Shown one piece after another: positions 12,416 to 26,154 of a DNA stretch of 64,000 nucleotides. A program made the translations under genes and the position numbers. Under the pieces are notes generated by a model. The model was not told where the DNA came from. It saw only the letters and a program-made list of their open reading frames with translations, and ran no database searches. Every line of letters begins with the position of its first letter. Position 1 is the stretch's first letter. Source of the stretch: Vitis vinifera (Eukaryota; Streptophyta; Magnoliopsida; Vitales; Vitaceae); contig NC_081811.1 in NCBI RefSeq assembly GCF_030704535.1, positions 2,806,501 through 2,870,500 on the forward strand. Direction: 5' to 3'.

Positions 12416-14839
12416 GTAGGCCATCAACTTAAGACCACTGAAGTCACTTGATCAAAAAAAGGTCTTATTTGAGTTCAAAGCAAGTGGTGAGAGACAGATT
12501 GCCATTGCAAAAGCCAACTCTTAAGAAGCAGCTTTACTTTAAAGTGACAGTTTTTTTCCCTTATAAAGCTCCATCATGTAGGCATGCCCTTGGTTGCCTT
12601 GAGAACTAATGATTTGTTTGAAGATTGATGTACTAACCAAGGATGAAAATTGTTGTGCTAATAGAAGCTTTAATGCAAACAATGTTAGTTCAAAACACAA
12701 AGATAAAACAATCCACACAAAGATACACAAGGTTTTAACATGGTTTGGCCAACCATGTCTACATTCATAGGCGAAAGGGAATCATTCCACTATACCATAA
12801 AGAATATTACAATGAATAGAACTAGATACAACTATTAGGTTTTCAAAATATCTCATGTTTCCCCACTCCTTGTATCGACACCCTACTTTACCCACTCATT
12901 GTATCGACACCCTGCACCACGAGCCCCCTCGCTTCACCAAGTGTCTCTCATTCTTCCTCACATCTTTATCTACCTTGTATTGTCATTATAACTCTATCTT
13001 TATCTCATAACCTTTTTTCTTCTTGACCTAGAATATTTATGGAGATATTCTTAATAACTTACCTTATTCTATAGGGAAATCTAATATTACAATAACATAT
13101 CACCTTAGGAAATATTTTATACAATATTCTTTATAAAACGGAATCTATACCAATTAAGAATTTGGGACACTTTCCAACAAAAATAAATATATCAATTACT
13201 TCCTACAATAAGTTCGCATAAAACATTGACAAGTGACAGCAGAAGTTCTATTATCAAGATATGAATGGTTTGAGTAAGTCCAGTTACTCTTGATGACCAG
13301 ATAATTGATAGTGATCATTGTTGAATATTGAGTATATCTATTGCTTCCTACAAATTATATACATCACTATAACTTAGATGGGTAATCAGAGGAGCTCAAC
13401 CTCATTCAAATCTGAGGGATGCTTTGAAACTAATCTCGTCCCTCCCTTTTCTCACAATTCCCTCTCCTCTTCTCCTCGTCACTCACATACTCAAAACTTT
13501 GTTTCAACTATGCACTTTGAAATGTGCCCAAGACCCAGCTCACTTGGGCCTGTCTTATCATCATATCATATCCGCACAGAAGGAAAGAAGAATGTATATG
13601 ACTGAGCAAGGAAAATAAAACATGGAAAAGAGGAAAAGCGAAAATGGCTTTTAGTTTTACTGATGCAATCATATAAGTTCCTTGAAGTAAATAATATTTC
13701 TGAATAAAAAGAGAAATATATAGAGCAGAATTCAAATAGATACCCATTCAGTAGGAAAAGAAAGCAATAATTTAACAGCAGAAATTAGGTACACTTGGGT
13801 CCTGCTTTGCTCAGTTAAGATGCCTTTTTTTCTTTTTCCTTTGAGGCCATTAAGGCTATCTGTCTAGTTGGCAGAGTAGTTCCATTGGTGCAAGGAGGAA
13901 GGTGATAAGGAGAATGGCCCCATGGGCTTCTTTTGGTGCCTCTACAAGGAGCAGAATCAGAGAGTTTTTTATCATGTAGAACATTTAGACCTAATGCTTA
14001 AAACAAATTTCCATAAATCCCAGTTTTTATGGTTGAGGAACTCTTAGGAAGAAGTGATCTTCTATTTCTCAGATTTCATCAAGAGTTTGGGAATGAGTTA
14101 AAGCATTCTCAATGCCAGATCTCATTCTTTGCTTTTCTCTTTTCCTTGGTTTACAAGGTTCCTTGTGTACTTCCCTTTTTTTTTCTTCTTTCTGATAGGC
14201 AAACAAAATTATATTAATAGAGCCTCCTTACTTCATATGTCCTAGGGGTTGTACCCTCTCTTTCTTGGCACCTTAAATACATGTTTGTGTGTTTGTGTAT
14301 GTGTATGTGTATATTCCTTATTTTCCTACAAGAAACAGCTTTACTGATGAAAAGAATGACAATGTGACAATATGTACATCCCTCAAAGTGCCCTTTTAAA
14401 ATTAAGAAGGGTGGGATTATCCTCAATGTTTAAAGCTCTCAACTGATAAAATTAAAACATGAAATATAGGATCTAAATCAATCAAATTTTTTTTCCAGGA
14501 AATCATACGTTTATTCACCAAACAATTGATATTCACATCCAACGGTAGTTTATCCGCAATAATTTCATCCATCAAGCAGAAAAGTCAGGATCTTCCCACA
14601 AATCCATCCTTCGTTACTGGAAACTTTAGTAGAAACTAAAACTAGTACAAAATCAAGTATTCCATCATAATATAACAAAATAAACTCATGCACCACCTCT
14701 AAAACAAGTGAATTTTGTTATAGAATTTAAAGGCAATGATCACCTACTACTATATAATGAAGCACTAAGAAAATCTTACATGAAATACAGAATAGTTCTT
14801 ATCCAAATTATTCATGAAAATGAAGTAATGGAAGATCCA
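12416..14839. other. intergenic region with LTR-like relics
   Basis: At 12700-12950 the motif AACATGGTTTGGCCAACCATG followed by a CTACATTCATAGG stretch resembles a repeat common in plant Copia-type elements; a related GTGGTTCGATGATC motif recurs near 40812. A short direct duplication built on TTGTATCGACACCCT lies at 12877-12913. At 14170-14216 a T-rich run followed by CTGATAGGCAAAC looks like an antisense retroelement tail. No gene is supportable. Confidence 0.45.
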
Positions 14840-15379
14840 TCATTTATGAATATAACTTTTCAAAATGTCGCTTCCCTGTTCTAGGTTTGCATTCCTCCGC
14901 CAATTTGCCACTGCTCTATTAACAGTAGCCTCCGCTTCACGAATTTCCTCAGTAGAGAACTTGTGTTCTATGATTCCCAACGGCCCTGGCTGGAGTACCT
15001 TAACCACAGTTTCAATCTCTTGCTCTAACTGCCTGGGAAAAACAAGAATCAGAATGTGAGCAGTGATGAAATGAAAAGCATCATCAAACACGAAACTTCA
15101 TTTCAGTTGCAAGGAACGGAGAGAAACTTCATTTCAATTGAAATCTTTCATTTCTTCAGAATGAGTAACCATTGTACGAAAATACCTCACATGCAATTAG
15201 ATGTGAGTTAAATTGATTTGTTTATCAAGAAACTGAAATTTTGATGAGTGATGGATCAAAATCAACCTCAAAAACCCTAGTGCAATTCAGCAACTCTAAT
15301 GAAAAGAGGAAGAAGAAGAGAACCTGAAGAGGCCGGAAAAGGGCAGAGACTTGCCGAGTCGTGAAAAAGAAACTGGCAT
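14840..15379 (-). CDS. small conserved plant protein of unknown function (82 aa)
   Basis: Two coding exons on the minus strand, 15379-15324 and 15032-14840, join through an AGG codon to give 82 residues. The donor is AG|GTTCTC and the acceptor TTTTTCCCAG. The N terminus (MPVSFSRLGKSLPFSGLFR) has Arg, Ser and hydrophobic residues but no acidic ones, so it could be a mitochondrial or plastid presequence. The body carries a highly ordered-looking segment, QLEQEIETVVKVLQPGPLG then IIEHKFSTEEIREAEATVNR and WRRNANLEQ, probably two amphipathic helices. I recall very similar uncharacterised proteins across flowering plants (Arabidopsis At5g51510 by memory), which makes this a real gene despite its size. 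No enzymatic motif is visible. Confidence 0.8.
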
Positions 15380-15462
15380 CGCTGTTGCGAAACCCTCTGC
15401 TTCGATTTTCCCTGGAAACAGCCACTGTCCAAGGGCCAAGGCAAATGAAACTTATCACTCTT

Positions 15463-15539
15463 CAAAACGCACCGTTTTGATTGTCCTTCGTTTCACTTCC
15501 ACCGTTTGCCAAAGAATATGTCAAAACGCAGCGTTTTGA
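15463..15539. promoter_or_regulatory. pair of CAAAACGC...GCGTTTTG palindromes
   Basis: CAAAACGCAGCGTTTTG at 15522-15538 is a perfect palindrome around a single central base. CAAAACGCACCGTTTTG at 15463-15479 is the same with one mismatch. They are 59 bp apart and lie about 85-160 bp before the start codon of the minus-strand small gene, in its promoter or leader. They resemble the AAACG-CGTTT palindromes enriched near plant transcription starts. A function is inferred only. Confidence 0.55.
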
Positions 15540-17096
15540 GGGCTTCACTTCCCATTCAGCCTTTATTAGGGTCCTGCACACTGAAATTGATGCCTACCAA
15601 AACCTGAGACCGATCACAATATGTCACATATACAATTTAATTTCATTGCTTTTTACCTTCTTTACATCGCATTCCTTTGAATGTTAATTCGATTCTTTTT
15701 TATTTTGATCTCATTTGTTTGTATTCAGTTTCATTTGTTTGTACCGCCATTAAATAAACTAAATTTCATCATACACTTTCAATGATCGGGATTATAAGCT
15801 CCGTGAGTACCGAATCGGTATCCTAACATTTTCTAAATTATTAAAATGGATTTATAGTTTGTTTCTTCCACACATCTAATAACAGAGAGGGTGCAAAAAT
15901 TCAGTAAGGTACCTCTTTTGTAGCTCTATGAAAAGAAGATGGTTGTATTCCAATCACTAATCAGTAAGCTGAAATTTATAGAAAAATAACTAAGTAAAAA
16001 AAAACCCCTAATAAGTATTCGAATGGACCCGCATTATGATATTCAATGATATTAATTGTGAGTGGCAGGCACCCAACTGCATTGTGCCCGCCACAGTTCT
16101 ATGCTTGGCACCCCCACCAATCTGTAGGCACTCATAGTGAAGGCCCCATTCTGATTAGGGGCAAGGCATGCCTAAACACTCTTGAGTAATTGCCCCCTTA
16201 ATCTCATCATTCAGGTTCAACAGTTTTCACACTTGAACAGTTATGATCCATCATTTGGCACACTACATGCATGATGCAACATAATTATAGCAGGTTGCCA
16301 GATAGATTTTGTCACAATCCGCTTCCAATCGTGTAAGTATTATTGTTTCTGTGCCTAAAAGATCCTTTTAAACTGTCTGTTGTGTTGTCTAATACTGCCA
16401 GGAAATATTACTTATAGCCCCTTTGAATTATTCCCAAACTATAAGTCCCCGACCCTCTAAAAGTCAATCTGCCACTATGTCCAATATAAATGTTGCATAA
16501 GAGGCTTTCTGCTTCTTAGAATTTTTCATGGCATCAAAGAATTTCTCAATAAGATAATTGTTTTAGTTATTTGCACTTTAAGTCTCGGGGGCTTTAGATG
16601 TGAAATGATTGTCATGCCCTTATAATGGGTCTTGGGGTGTGACAGATTTGGTGGGATTTTTCCTGAAATTTGTGCAGAAACAAAGCAAACTTAAAGGGTG
16701 TTTGAGAATTGGAATGAGAAGGCTGACTTAGTAACTTCAAACCATATGCTTAGGAGACGCCTAAGTCCGTGACATGATGCAACATGCTTCAGAAGTGTAG
16801 ATGAGAGGAAGAATGACTAAAAATCAGCTGAAAAATATTATGCTTGAATGGCTGTGTGTATCTACTTCAAAGTTCTAAAAATTTCTCACATACTTCACAC
16901 ACACCTTTAGAATACAACTCTGATTGAGTGCCTGCCTTCAAGTCTCTCCATAAAAAGTGAAAGGGAGTGTTGTCACTCAGCACACAGCAACACAATCAAC
17001 TCTCAAAACTATCAATCTGGCATTAGACACCATCACACTAGCTATGCTTTACACTCTTTTTTACTTATCAACACATACATGGTCATGAATCATGAA
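15540..17096. other. intergenic sequence
   Basis: No gene is visible. A CTTAGTAACTTC...CGCCTAAGTCCGTGACATG stretch at 16729-16777 resembles a segment near 46290-46375, so both may be relics of the same repeat family. Confidence 0.4.
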
Positions 17097-20000
17097 TCAT
17101 GATACAGAGTGACGCCTTCTCTTTGGGAATAAAAACCGAGTTTCTGAATTAGCCTTGCCACCTATGGGCTTAATGTCTCTGATCCTGAATAAGGTATTCA
17201 GCTTGCATAACTTTTTGGTGAATGATTTGAATATCTTATTGGCAGGATGTGATCTTACAAGCTCTTGTTTCATAGAGACATGGTCTTTTTCTAAGTCGGT
17301 TAGCCTCATCCTCATTCTTGCAACTTCAAGCTTCAGCTCTCTGTTCTCTCTCCTCACTGATGCATAGTTGTCTCTTGGGGAGATGGCGCCGCTCCCTGCT
17401 CCGCTGCTTGACCGTTGAGGGAACTGGCCATTGACTGAGCCAAAGAAGAACTGGTTATGGCCGCCGTTCATCGCATTGCGAAGCCTGATTTGCTCAAAGT
17501 ACAGAACCTGCACTGCCATCTGGACAGGTAGCCTTTCATTCTGAGCTGCATGGCTGCAGGCCTCTTGAGATAGTTTCTGGCTGTCAATGGTTTTGCAAAG
17601 GCGGTAGCGTTCAGAATCTTTGATATTTGGGTGAACCTGTAAGTACAAACATAAATATTTGTTTTGAAAAAACTATGAAACTAAGGAAAATTCTGAGCAA
17701 ATCATAGTATGCTGTGGAAATGCTTACCTTGAGGAAGATATCCGCAGCTCTGTACAATCCATCGTTCACTATTCGAGCATGGTCTGGAAGTAGTTCTGAT
17801 AGTGCTATGAATTTTGATGGAGTCAGGTTGGAATCTAGAGCAACTTCTGCAAGATAGTTGTCCAGTAGTTTTGATACCTTAATAATCGAACTCTGTTTGG
17901 GAGATCCAGGGCTGTCAAAATCATAAACCATTTCACTTTCATCCCTCAGGTGATTATCTTCATCGTCATCCTCATCCAAGTTCAAGAAAATGGAGAAGAT
18001 CCTCAAGATTGAATCTGTATCATAGATTGGGCCGTGGTTGTTTCCATGTGAGTTTGCAGGAATGAGGATGTCTTCAAGAATTGCCTGGTCCAGCTGCAGG
18101 CCTATCCGCCTCTCTAAATCTGATCTGCAAGCAGTAGATGCAGAGGCTGATATTGCAGTCTTCAACAAACTTGAAAGAAATGCCATTGGAACTGAGCTCT
18201 TCCTGGATTGGGTTGGTAGTAAACTGACTATGGCTTCAACAATAACCCTTTGCTTCTTCTGCAGTTCCAAGTCCAAGAAACTTCCCTTAACCAATTGGGG
18301 GTCCCTGACAGCAAGACCCTGAAGAGAATTATGAGCATAGTTTATCAAAATCTTGCTGATCAGGTCCTGTTTCAAACCCTTTGATTTCACAGCAGATAGG
18401 ACACGCTGAAAGAAATCAAGATTAAGCACTGTAAGGGATTTACCCCACCAGTCTGAGGGTGTTTCCGGCTCCACGGTTGGGATAGGCTTTGAAGGGAAGT
18501 TGTGGTCAAGTTTAGATAGGCCAGAGGTGAGCTGCTCTTTACATGCATTATTTGCAATTGCAGTGATGATCCTGCTAACAAGATTGACCTCTTCTGGAAT
18601 GGGCAGAAGGGTTTCACATTGGTGAAGAACAGATATGGAGCTTGATATGTTTGGAAACACCGTTTCCTTAAGATATCCTTCGGTTCGGGTTTCCAAATTC
18701 TTCTCTGCAAACTCCTCTGTCATTTCCAGAAAATGGGCTACACAGCGAAGCATGGCAACATTTGATAATGTGATCTCAATGTTCACTCCATAACAGAACT
18801 TTGCAGCTAGCTCAAATGCCTCTGGTCCACCAGGAACACTGGGGATGGCTATTCTTGAAACCTTTGAATCTTTTGCTTCCAGCAGTAGTTTCCTAATTCT
18901 TCCACTCCGAGAAACTAGAGGAAACTGCAAAGGAAAACCAACCACATAATTAAAGGTTCCATTGAAGTTCTTTCCTTACTTCATTCTCTACTCTAAATCA
19001 AAGCCAAAAAAAAAAAAAAGTTCCGATCATCGTCTTTTTTGCAGTTCTTGACTAAGAAAACAAAGTAAACGACACAGCAAATATTATTCACTTCTGCCAG
19101 CCAATTTTCATTTATAGTTTACAACCACTAAAAGAAATTCTTCTCCTTTCTCAACATGAACTGCTGGACTCAGAGATATAAGACTGATATGGTGGATCTT
19201 TGGATTGGGAAGAAAATTACTCAATTCTTCTCAGAAGGGACTCAAATGCAGGATCCACATTTTTAAGGTCTTATTTTACTTAATTTCTTCTGCTCTAAAG
19301 TAGAAGAGTACATAACAAGATTTTAACAAAAATTTTCCAGACAGATTAATGTAAAAAATGAGCAAAATTCCTGATTGAAAGAATGACAAGAATCAAGCAA
19401 AACCCGAAATATAAAAAGCATTCTGAGCCAAACTAGATGCTCCTGACCTTGTGAAGTGCAAAACTTGATGCTCCCACTTCAATAGTAAGATCACTAGAAA
19501 CATCAGATATTGGCCTGCAACATGAAAAACCAGCACAATTGGTTTTGCAGAGAGACCAGAAAACGTCAAAAACAGATAAATAATAGCATACATACATGTT
19601 TGTTAACACTAAGGAACTTCTCCTATTCACCTGCATCCCCATGTTTGAACCCTTGATACCTTAAAAGATTCCGTACAATACCGAATTCAACTCATATGCA
19701 GTAGCAAACATCTCAAACCTATGGCCAGTTTAATCTGTCTAAACATATGATTTGACATGCTTGGCCCATTCTAAAGCCATGACTCAATAATAACAGAATG
19801 AGTGAGACTTCACACTAGAGGAAAAGATAAGGGCAAGAGTTACTAATGGTAAAAGGCTAAGCTAAAGATTGCAGGAGCCTTTGTGCTCACTGACCTGCAT
19901 TGATATGATGGGAGCCACACAGGATTCTTCATTTTTGGTTAGAATGATGTGTTTGTTTGTTGTACACAAAGACTTGTCATGGTAAAGCGACAACAATACA

Positions 20001-21239
20001 AATTCCCTGTTCTTATTTGAGGACTCTAGCTGGTAGAAACATAAAAATTATTGATTGGGAAATATTAATGGCAGCACAAACTTGATAGCAGCAGGTTGGA
20101 ATAAGGACATTCAGTGGCCCAGCCAGGCCTCGTGCCACTGTCTTGCCAATCCAATCAAGAGTTTCAGGCCGTGGTCACATATTGGTTGTCACTCTCTGTT
20201 TTTAATGTTTCAGGACCAAGTCTTCGTGCTATTGTGCTGTTTTTTTTGGTTAATCTCTACAACCTTTGACATGTTTAGCACCTACTAGGAAGATTATATG
20301 ATGAAAACTCAAGCCCTTCATACTCCTTACCATAATTTACCTTACAAGTCCTGTTTTTGGCCTTGGAAACAAATTTGATATGATAGATTCTACCCTGTGT
20401 TTTAAAGCCAGAAACAAGCTTAATGATTAAGCTTGATGAAATGCAAGTCAGATAATGAATCAGTGTATGAAGTTTGGATTTTAGCTGTTGAGAGAATTGA
20501 TTTATCATTTGTTCTTTTGCCAAATTGAAAGGGCTATAGTTTGATGGCTGAGTTTCACCACACTCACTGCTGTCCGGCCTGCAAGGTTCCAATTGGGATC
20601 CACCCGAGTTTGGATTGGTATGAAAACAGACCATAGAGGAAAAAGTAGGGGAAAAGGGTCATTTTTCAAGTGAAAAAGGCAAAGGTTTTGTGGGATTCCC
20701 TTTGGATCTCCATGCTGTCCGGCTCCTCCATTAGCTGTATGCCTTTTTAAAATACAAAATTTCTTATGCCAATGCCACTTCAAAATACAGAGTTTCACAA
20801 ATTACTTAGTAAAAAACTATGAATCAGATTATACTCAGATTTGGATGTCATCTGGCATTCAAGACTAATTCCTAGACAAAACCTTTTGGATATCATCTAT
20901 TTCTCTTATGCCCAATTGGGTTAACAGCCATACCCCAAACCAACCCAAATAGCTGTAGAAAAAGAAGTCTCTTTCAATCACCATCTTCTCTGTAATCAAG
21001 CATTGAAATGCCCAAAATTTAATGTAGAATGCAGAATAAATGACAGTAACTAGACTGGAATATAAGGGTACACATGGAAACTAGTCTGCAGAAGACAGAT
21101 CACCAAGCTAGGAAGAAGAAGAAGGAGGAGGAGGAGGAGAAGATTACCATTCAGTGGCATGCCTTGTGCTAGAACTTGGACGAAATGACCTCTTTCCTGA
21201 GATGCTAGGCTTCAATTCTCCAACAGTAACAACACCCAT
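17097..21239 (-). CDS. SETH6: BTB/POZ-NPH3 family protein, SETH6-like
   Basis: Four minus-strand coding exons (21239-21148, 19514-19448, 18924-17728, 17636-17097) keep frame throughout and give 631 residues. The order is an N-terminal stretch rich in Ser and Arg, a BTB/POZ domain (about 35-130, ending in AFELAAKFCYGVNIEIT), the NPH3 domain (about 200-480, with DWWGKSL, LPTQSRKSSVPMAFL, SKLLDNYLAEVA and SERYRLCKTIDSQKLS), and a C-terminal coiled coil (NRELKLEVARMRMRLTDLEK) ending in a basic RRRHSVS tail. NPH3 proteins are thought to be substrate adaptors of CUL3 ubiquitin ligases. The VV.VGELKPS N terminus and HSVS tail fit the At3g08570/SETH6 (At2g47860) clade; SETH6 is linked to pollen germination and tube growth. 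The choice of SETH6 leans partly on gene neighbours, so treat the symbol as clade level. Intron 1 is 1.6 kb, and its first bases are a CTT/CTC repeat right after the donor. Confidence 0.88.
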
Positions 21240-24200
21240 CTTCTCAAAAACACTGACAAAGATTCAGCCAATTCAGCAAGTTCAGCCTTAGTACTCTTAC
21301 ACTAAAGGACCTGCACCATCCCCATCAATCCCACCAACAATGTAGCTTCTCTGTTCCAAGAAAATTAAACTGTTCTCAACAACCGATCTCATGTCAGGTA
21401 CAGACCAAAACATTGATTTATTCTTCTGCTGCTTTATCTCTGAAAAAAAAAGAGAGAGAAGGAGAGAAAGCTGGAGTGAGGTGAAAGCCACATGAAACCA
21501 TGCAGGATTAAAGGGTCTTGATGTGTACTTTAATTGAGTGTTTATTATTTGCTTGGGCTAAAGTCAAGGGAATGTAGGTGTGCTTGCGCTTTTCGGTGAA
21601 AGGTAGTGAGGAAAATGGCTTTTCTACATGGTTTTTGTTTTGAGAAATCGCAGGATTTCTGAAGTGTTGCAGTGCTTTTAGGGGTCCGTAATCATGGCTA
21701 GTGAAAGCTACCCACTTAAAGATTACTCTAAAATAACTCTATATTATGTGTAAAGCTAACTAAAGCAGAAGCTAATAGAATGATCATCATGAGAACCCCC
21801 CACGAAAAAAAAAAAAAAAAAAAAAACCAAGAAAAACAGTTTGCCATATGTGTTTCTTTATGTTACAGATGTTGAATGAATCATGGCCTAGGATTTCATG
21901 GATCAGATAGTAATGATGGCCCCATCAACTCCTGCTTTTGGGTGGTTAAACAACAGGAGATAAGAAGAAAAGCTCATTCATCTCAACACAAAAACTTTGG
22001 TGCTTAGTAGACCGCATATTTTTATGGTGGTCTGGGTTTGGGCTCTGGACATGGAATAATAAACAATAAACCCCAATGCCAGCCATGGCCATATGCTACC
22101 TGTAAAAGTAAGCATACTTCATCAAAATCTACATTTTTCAAGCTTTGAATTTCATGAAGATTCATTTGGACAGTGAGACTGAAACTTGAAGAATGAATTA
22201 TGAGATGTGCCTCATGAAAGGTGGCATAGTACTAGTACTAGAAGGAAAGTTAATGTTGGCTTCCTCAACAACCCCATCTCTTCCCCTGTTCCCTACCATA
22301 ATTTGTGGACCCAGATGGTGGGCTATACTTCTTTTTTTCTTTTTTCTGTTTTTTTTTTTTTTATTTTCAGCATTTCATAGAAGATGTAGAACTATATAGT
22401 ACATATAATATATGAGGGAGTGTGAAGAGTGTTTTTTTCTTCTCTTTTTGGCCAAGCATATATACCATGTAGATGTGTCCACATATTTTGTGACATCAAA
22501 TCCAAAATCTAGGTGTGATTGACAAAAAATGGGAGTGACAAAAAGTAAAGCAATAGGCAAAAGGTGTATTTTTTTTCCTCACGAGGGTTAAAGCCTTAAA
22601 GGATATGGAATCTTTAATGGAGGTAAGCAAAGCAGGAGGGCACAATTATGGTGTAGAGGGACCAGGTGAGCCCACCCTTTTGAAGGGTATTCCATAGAAA
22701 CGTGACACTATGAGCTCCAATGCATTGTATCTACTGTGCAATGCCCAGATCAAATGCTTGGGTGCAGCACCTCTGCTGATCTGTTGCGACTGCAAGCCCT
22801 GCAACAAGCATGAACTGAGAAAGGGGTTGTGTATTATGGTTATGGTTCTTATTCAAAACCTGAGGCCCCGTTTAGCAAAGATTTTTATAAAAAAAAAAAG
22901 AAAATAGGAAAACACTTTGGATAACCAGAAAATAGAAAACATTTTATAGGGTTAGAAAATAAGTTGAGGGAGGCAAGAATACTAATTTATTTTGGGGGGA
23001 ATGGGAAGAAGGGGGAGAGGAATAGAGCAAAAAATCAATTGGATAATTGTGTGGTACTTACGATTTCCTCCAAAACCAAAAGTAAAGGTTGATACGCTCG
23101 TAAAAGAAGATTTTCAAAGAACAGTTGTTTGAGTTGTTTAAGTTGTTTTCACCTATTTTCTAAAAACAGTTTTAAAAAATAATTATATAAATATGGATAA
23201 TAATTAAAAACAAAACACTACATATAAAATTACTTTTAAAATATAGAAAAAAAAATAAAAATAGTTTAGGTTTTGAACAAATTTTTGTTTTAAATAAATG
23301 TTTTAAAAAATAGTCACAAGCAAAACCTAAAAATGAAGAAAATTTTGAAGCAAATGGAGGCTTATTAGAAGCTCATGACTAACCTAAATGGGCATGGACA
23401 AACTAAAAATCCATTTCACCGTAAATTCTATTGACAATTCTCATAAAACTATTTTTTGTCAAAAATTACAAAATAAACTTTTAAGTCTCAAAAAAACTGA
23501 TCGAAAAAGACTCTTTATCTCATTTACCCTATTTATAATCATCATAAGTTTGTTTTATTAGGGACAGCTTTTATTAGTGATAACTTTGTGACACTCTTTC
23601 CACAAAGAAATAAAAGCATAAAAAAGTCGTCGTACTATAAATAAACTTATATCCACATTCAATAAAAGTTTATTTTATAAAAGAAAACAAAGAACCTATT
23701 TAACCGACACCCAAATTTTTACATTAAATGATAATTTAGCATGGTATCAGATCCTTACACGACTTAGGTGCTAAAAAATTTTACAACGAATTAATCACAT
23801 TAATGAATAGGGAAATTAACTTACCAAACAAAGAACATTTCTTTCTAAAAGATTGAAAATGAACATTGATACAAAAGTTGTAACACTATGGATGATAAAT
23901 GGGTTAAGGTAGATTTAGTCATTTAGTGAATGAGCATTGTTTCTTGGTTCAAATTTGAAATAGTATTCAATGTTAATGATGGCAATTTTTAGTTGTAACT
24001 ACCATTTTTCAAGTGAGGTAAAAGTGATTCCAAGGTGAATTGCATTTGTTTTGGATTTTCATACTTTGACTGCCCCCTCCCCATGGAGTTTTGGAAAAAA
24101 GTTACTTTTGAAATCTCAATGAAATCCTTAATTCTCTCACATAAGGCTACATTGGTAGTTATTTTCCTTTTATGAACCCCAGGCATAAAGTTTGATGTTG

Positions 24201-25910
24201 TCAATAATCATACTAGTCCATGATAAAAATTTAAATAAATAAATAAAATAAAATTTCTCAAACCAAATAATTTCAAGAAAGCTATCAAAATGGTTTGACA
24301 TCATACTTAATTAAGAGTGATTCTCGTAAAAATGTTTTTAACAGAGAAAATACATAATTTTTGTGAAAAAAAAAATATTTTAAACATTAGAAAACAGTTG
24401 AAACCCATTAAAAAATAATTTTCAAATAAATTATTAGTTTCAAAATTTTAATTCTCAAACCTAAACTTTTTTTCATTTTGGGTTCATTATTTTCATTCAT
24501 TATATCAAATGTGCAATTTTTGCTTTTACCATCCCTAATTTTAAAGTACATTATTTTAGGGTTAAAAAACCTAGACTACAAATAGACTTGTACTTGAAAA
24601 GAAGAGAAGAAAGTGTTTTCCTTTTCAAAATATTTATACCTAAGGAAAACTGTATTTAATCCTAAAAATCATATCTAGTCTTGAGATGTCATTGGAGCCT
24701 ATTAAATGGAGTCTCAATGAGTAGAAGTTCACGTGACAATGATGAAGGATGGATTTATAGAAGAAGCATGTAGATATATAGGGAGGAAGGAATTCATCTT
24801 TCATTATCTAGCTACAATCATTAAAAGTAGTCTCGCTAGGGCCAAGTAAGCAAGTGACACTCGTGATTATAGAAGTCTCTGTCGGCCACACTAGTACATA
24901 AACGCACGCCTCCTCAAGCCCACAAATTGCAAACATTTTTAAATTTGAAAATATGAAATTGTTGGTAGAAAATACAAGGAAAATTCCGGTGGTACTTGGT
25001 AGGATTCCATATCAAACGGAACTTTCATTTTCGATTCCTTGAATAAGGGTTCTGTCGAGGCGTAATAATGTAGGTTTTAAATCCGGTGATGAATTATCGT
25101 AATAATGACTTTTAGAACAAATCTATGAGATATGATGTCAAATATTATAAAAAGTTTGACTTATTGTTATTGGCTTATTGGATATCTATTGGTTTTTAAA
25201 TAAGATGATCAAAACTCGATCTACAAATTATATATTGAAGTCAAAAGTTACAGGTACAAGTCACAAGAGCATCACGTCAAATAAAGGATTATTGTGGTAA
25301 AAAAATATTCACTCTTAAACCTAGGTTCTAGTGATGAATTAGCCGAATGATGAATTTTATAGTAGATCCGTTAGACATGATATCAAATGTCCTTGAATAT
25401 AAATCAGTGAGATCGAAATGGGATAGGATTACACATGTGACACTACAAAAAAAAAAAAAAAATCATTCCACATCATAGTTTTACCCGAAACTTTAATAGA
25501 TATGGTGGGAGAATTTGAATACTAGTGACATAGGATGCTAATGGAATCAAGGCATGAAAGAAGTAGGATTTGTTTTACTTTCAAAGAGGGAAAGATTTGG
25601 TCGTTTATGGTGAAAGAGGGAAGTCTTGGTTCAAAGGTGCAATAGTAGTAAATGTCAGGCTCCCTAGGCCTTTTCTAATGTTAATGATGGCAATTTGCAT
25701 AATCAAGTGAAGTTAAATAAACTCAAAAATGATTTTAAGATGCATCGCATTTGGTTTGAATTTCATATTTGACTAAGCATTAGGCAAGGCCCTTGAAAGA
25801 AGGAGAGTGCTTGAAAAGTCACCTTTACAATTTCATGGCTTTTGTACTCCTTTTTGGACCCTGATAGATTGGTTTTTCAAGGGTTGAAATCCCACTCTTT
25901 CAACTTTCAC
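21240..25910. other. intergenic region, AT-rich
   Basis: The first 250 bases are probably the leader and promoter of the SETH6-like gene (minus strand). A GCCCCGTTTAGC end at 22864 followed by A/T-rich sequence with internal AAAACAGTTTT-like inverted repeats up to about 23330 looks like a decayed MITE. No reading frame in this interval resembles a known protein. Confidence 0.45.
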
Positions 25911-26013
25911 TATATATATATATATATATTTGCCTTTTCTTCTACCTTAAAAAAACAAATAAATAAATAAATAAATAAAATTGTTTAGATAAATGTATTT
26001 AATCATTCTCATT

Positions 26014-26052
<39 letters not shown>

Positions 26053-26089
26053 GTATTTAATCATTCTCATTAAAATATATATATATATC
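25911..26089. repeat. AT and AAAT microsatellites with a 58-bp tandem duplication
   Basis: A TA run (25911-25929), an AAAT run (about 25956-25979) and two further AT runs lie close together. The unit beginning TAAATGTATTTAATCATTCT starts at 25990 and again at 26048, each copy followed by an AT run, so a 58-bp tandem duplication has occurred. Confidence 0.85.
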
Positions 26090-26154
26090 CATACAAACAC
26101 TAAAATGTTAACATAATGTTTGGAACTATTTTGATAGGAATTTAAAAGCTTTTC

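Noticed and set aside
12416-12475. Another CTATC-A(n)-type tail at GATCAAAAAAAGG near 12450
   Set aside because: It lacks the CTATC terminus and has no flanking direct repeat.
25911-26089. Possible CRISPR-like or satellite array
   Set aside because: Only two copies of a 58-bp unit separated by AT microsatellites; it is a local tandem duplication, and the organism is a plant.
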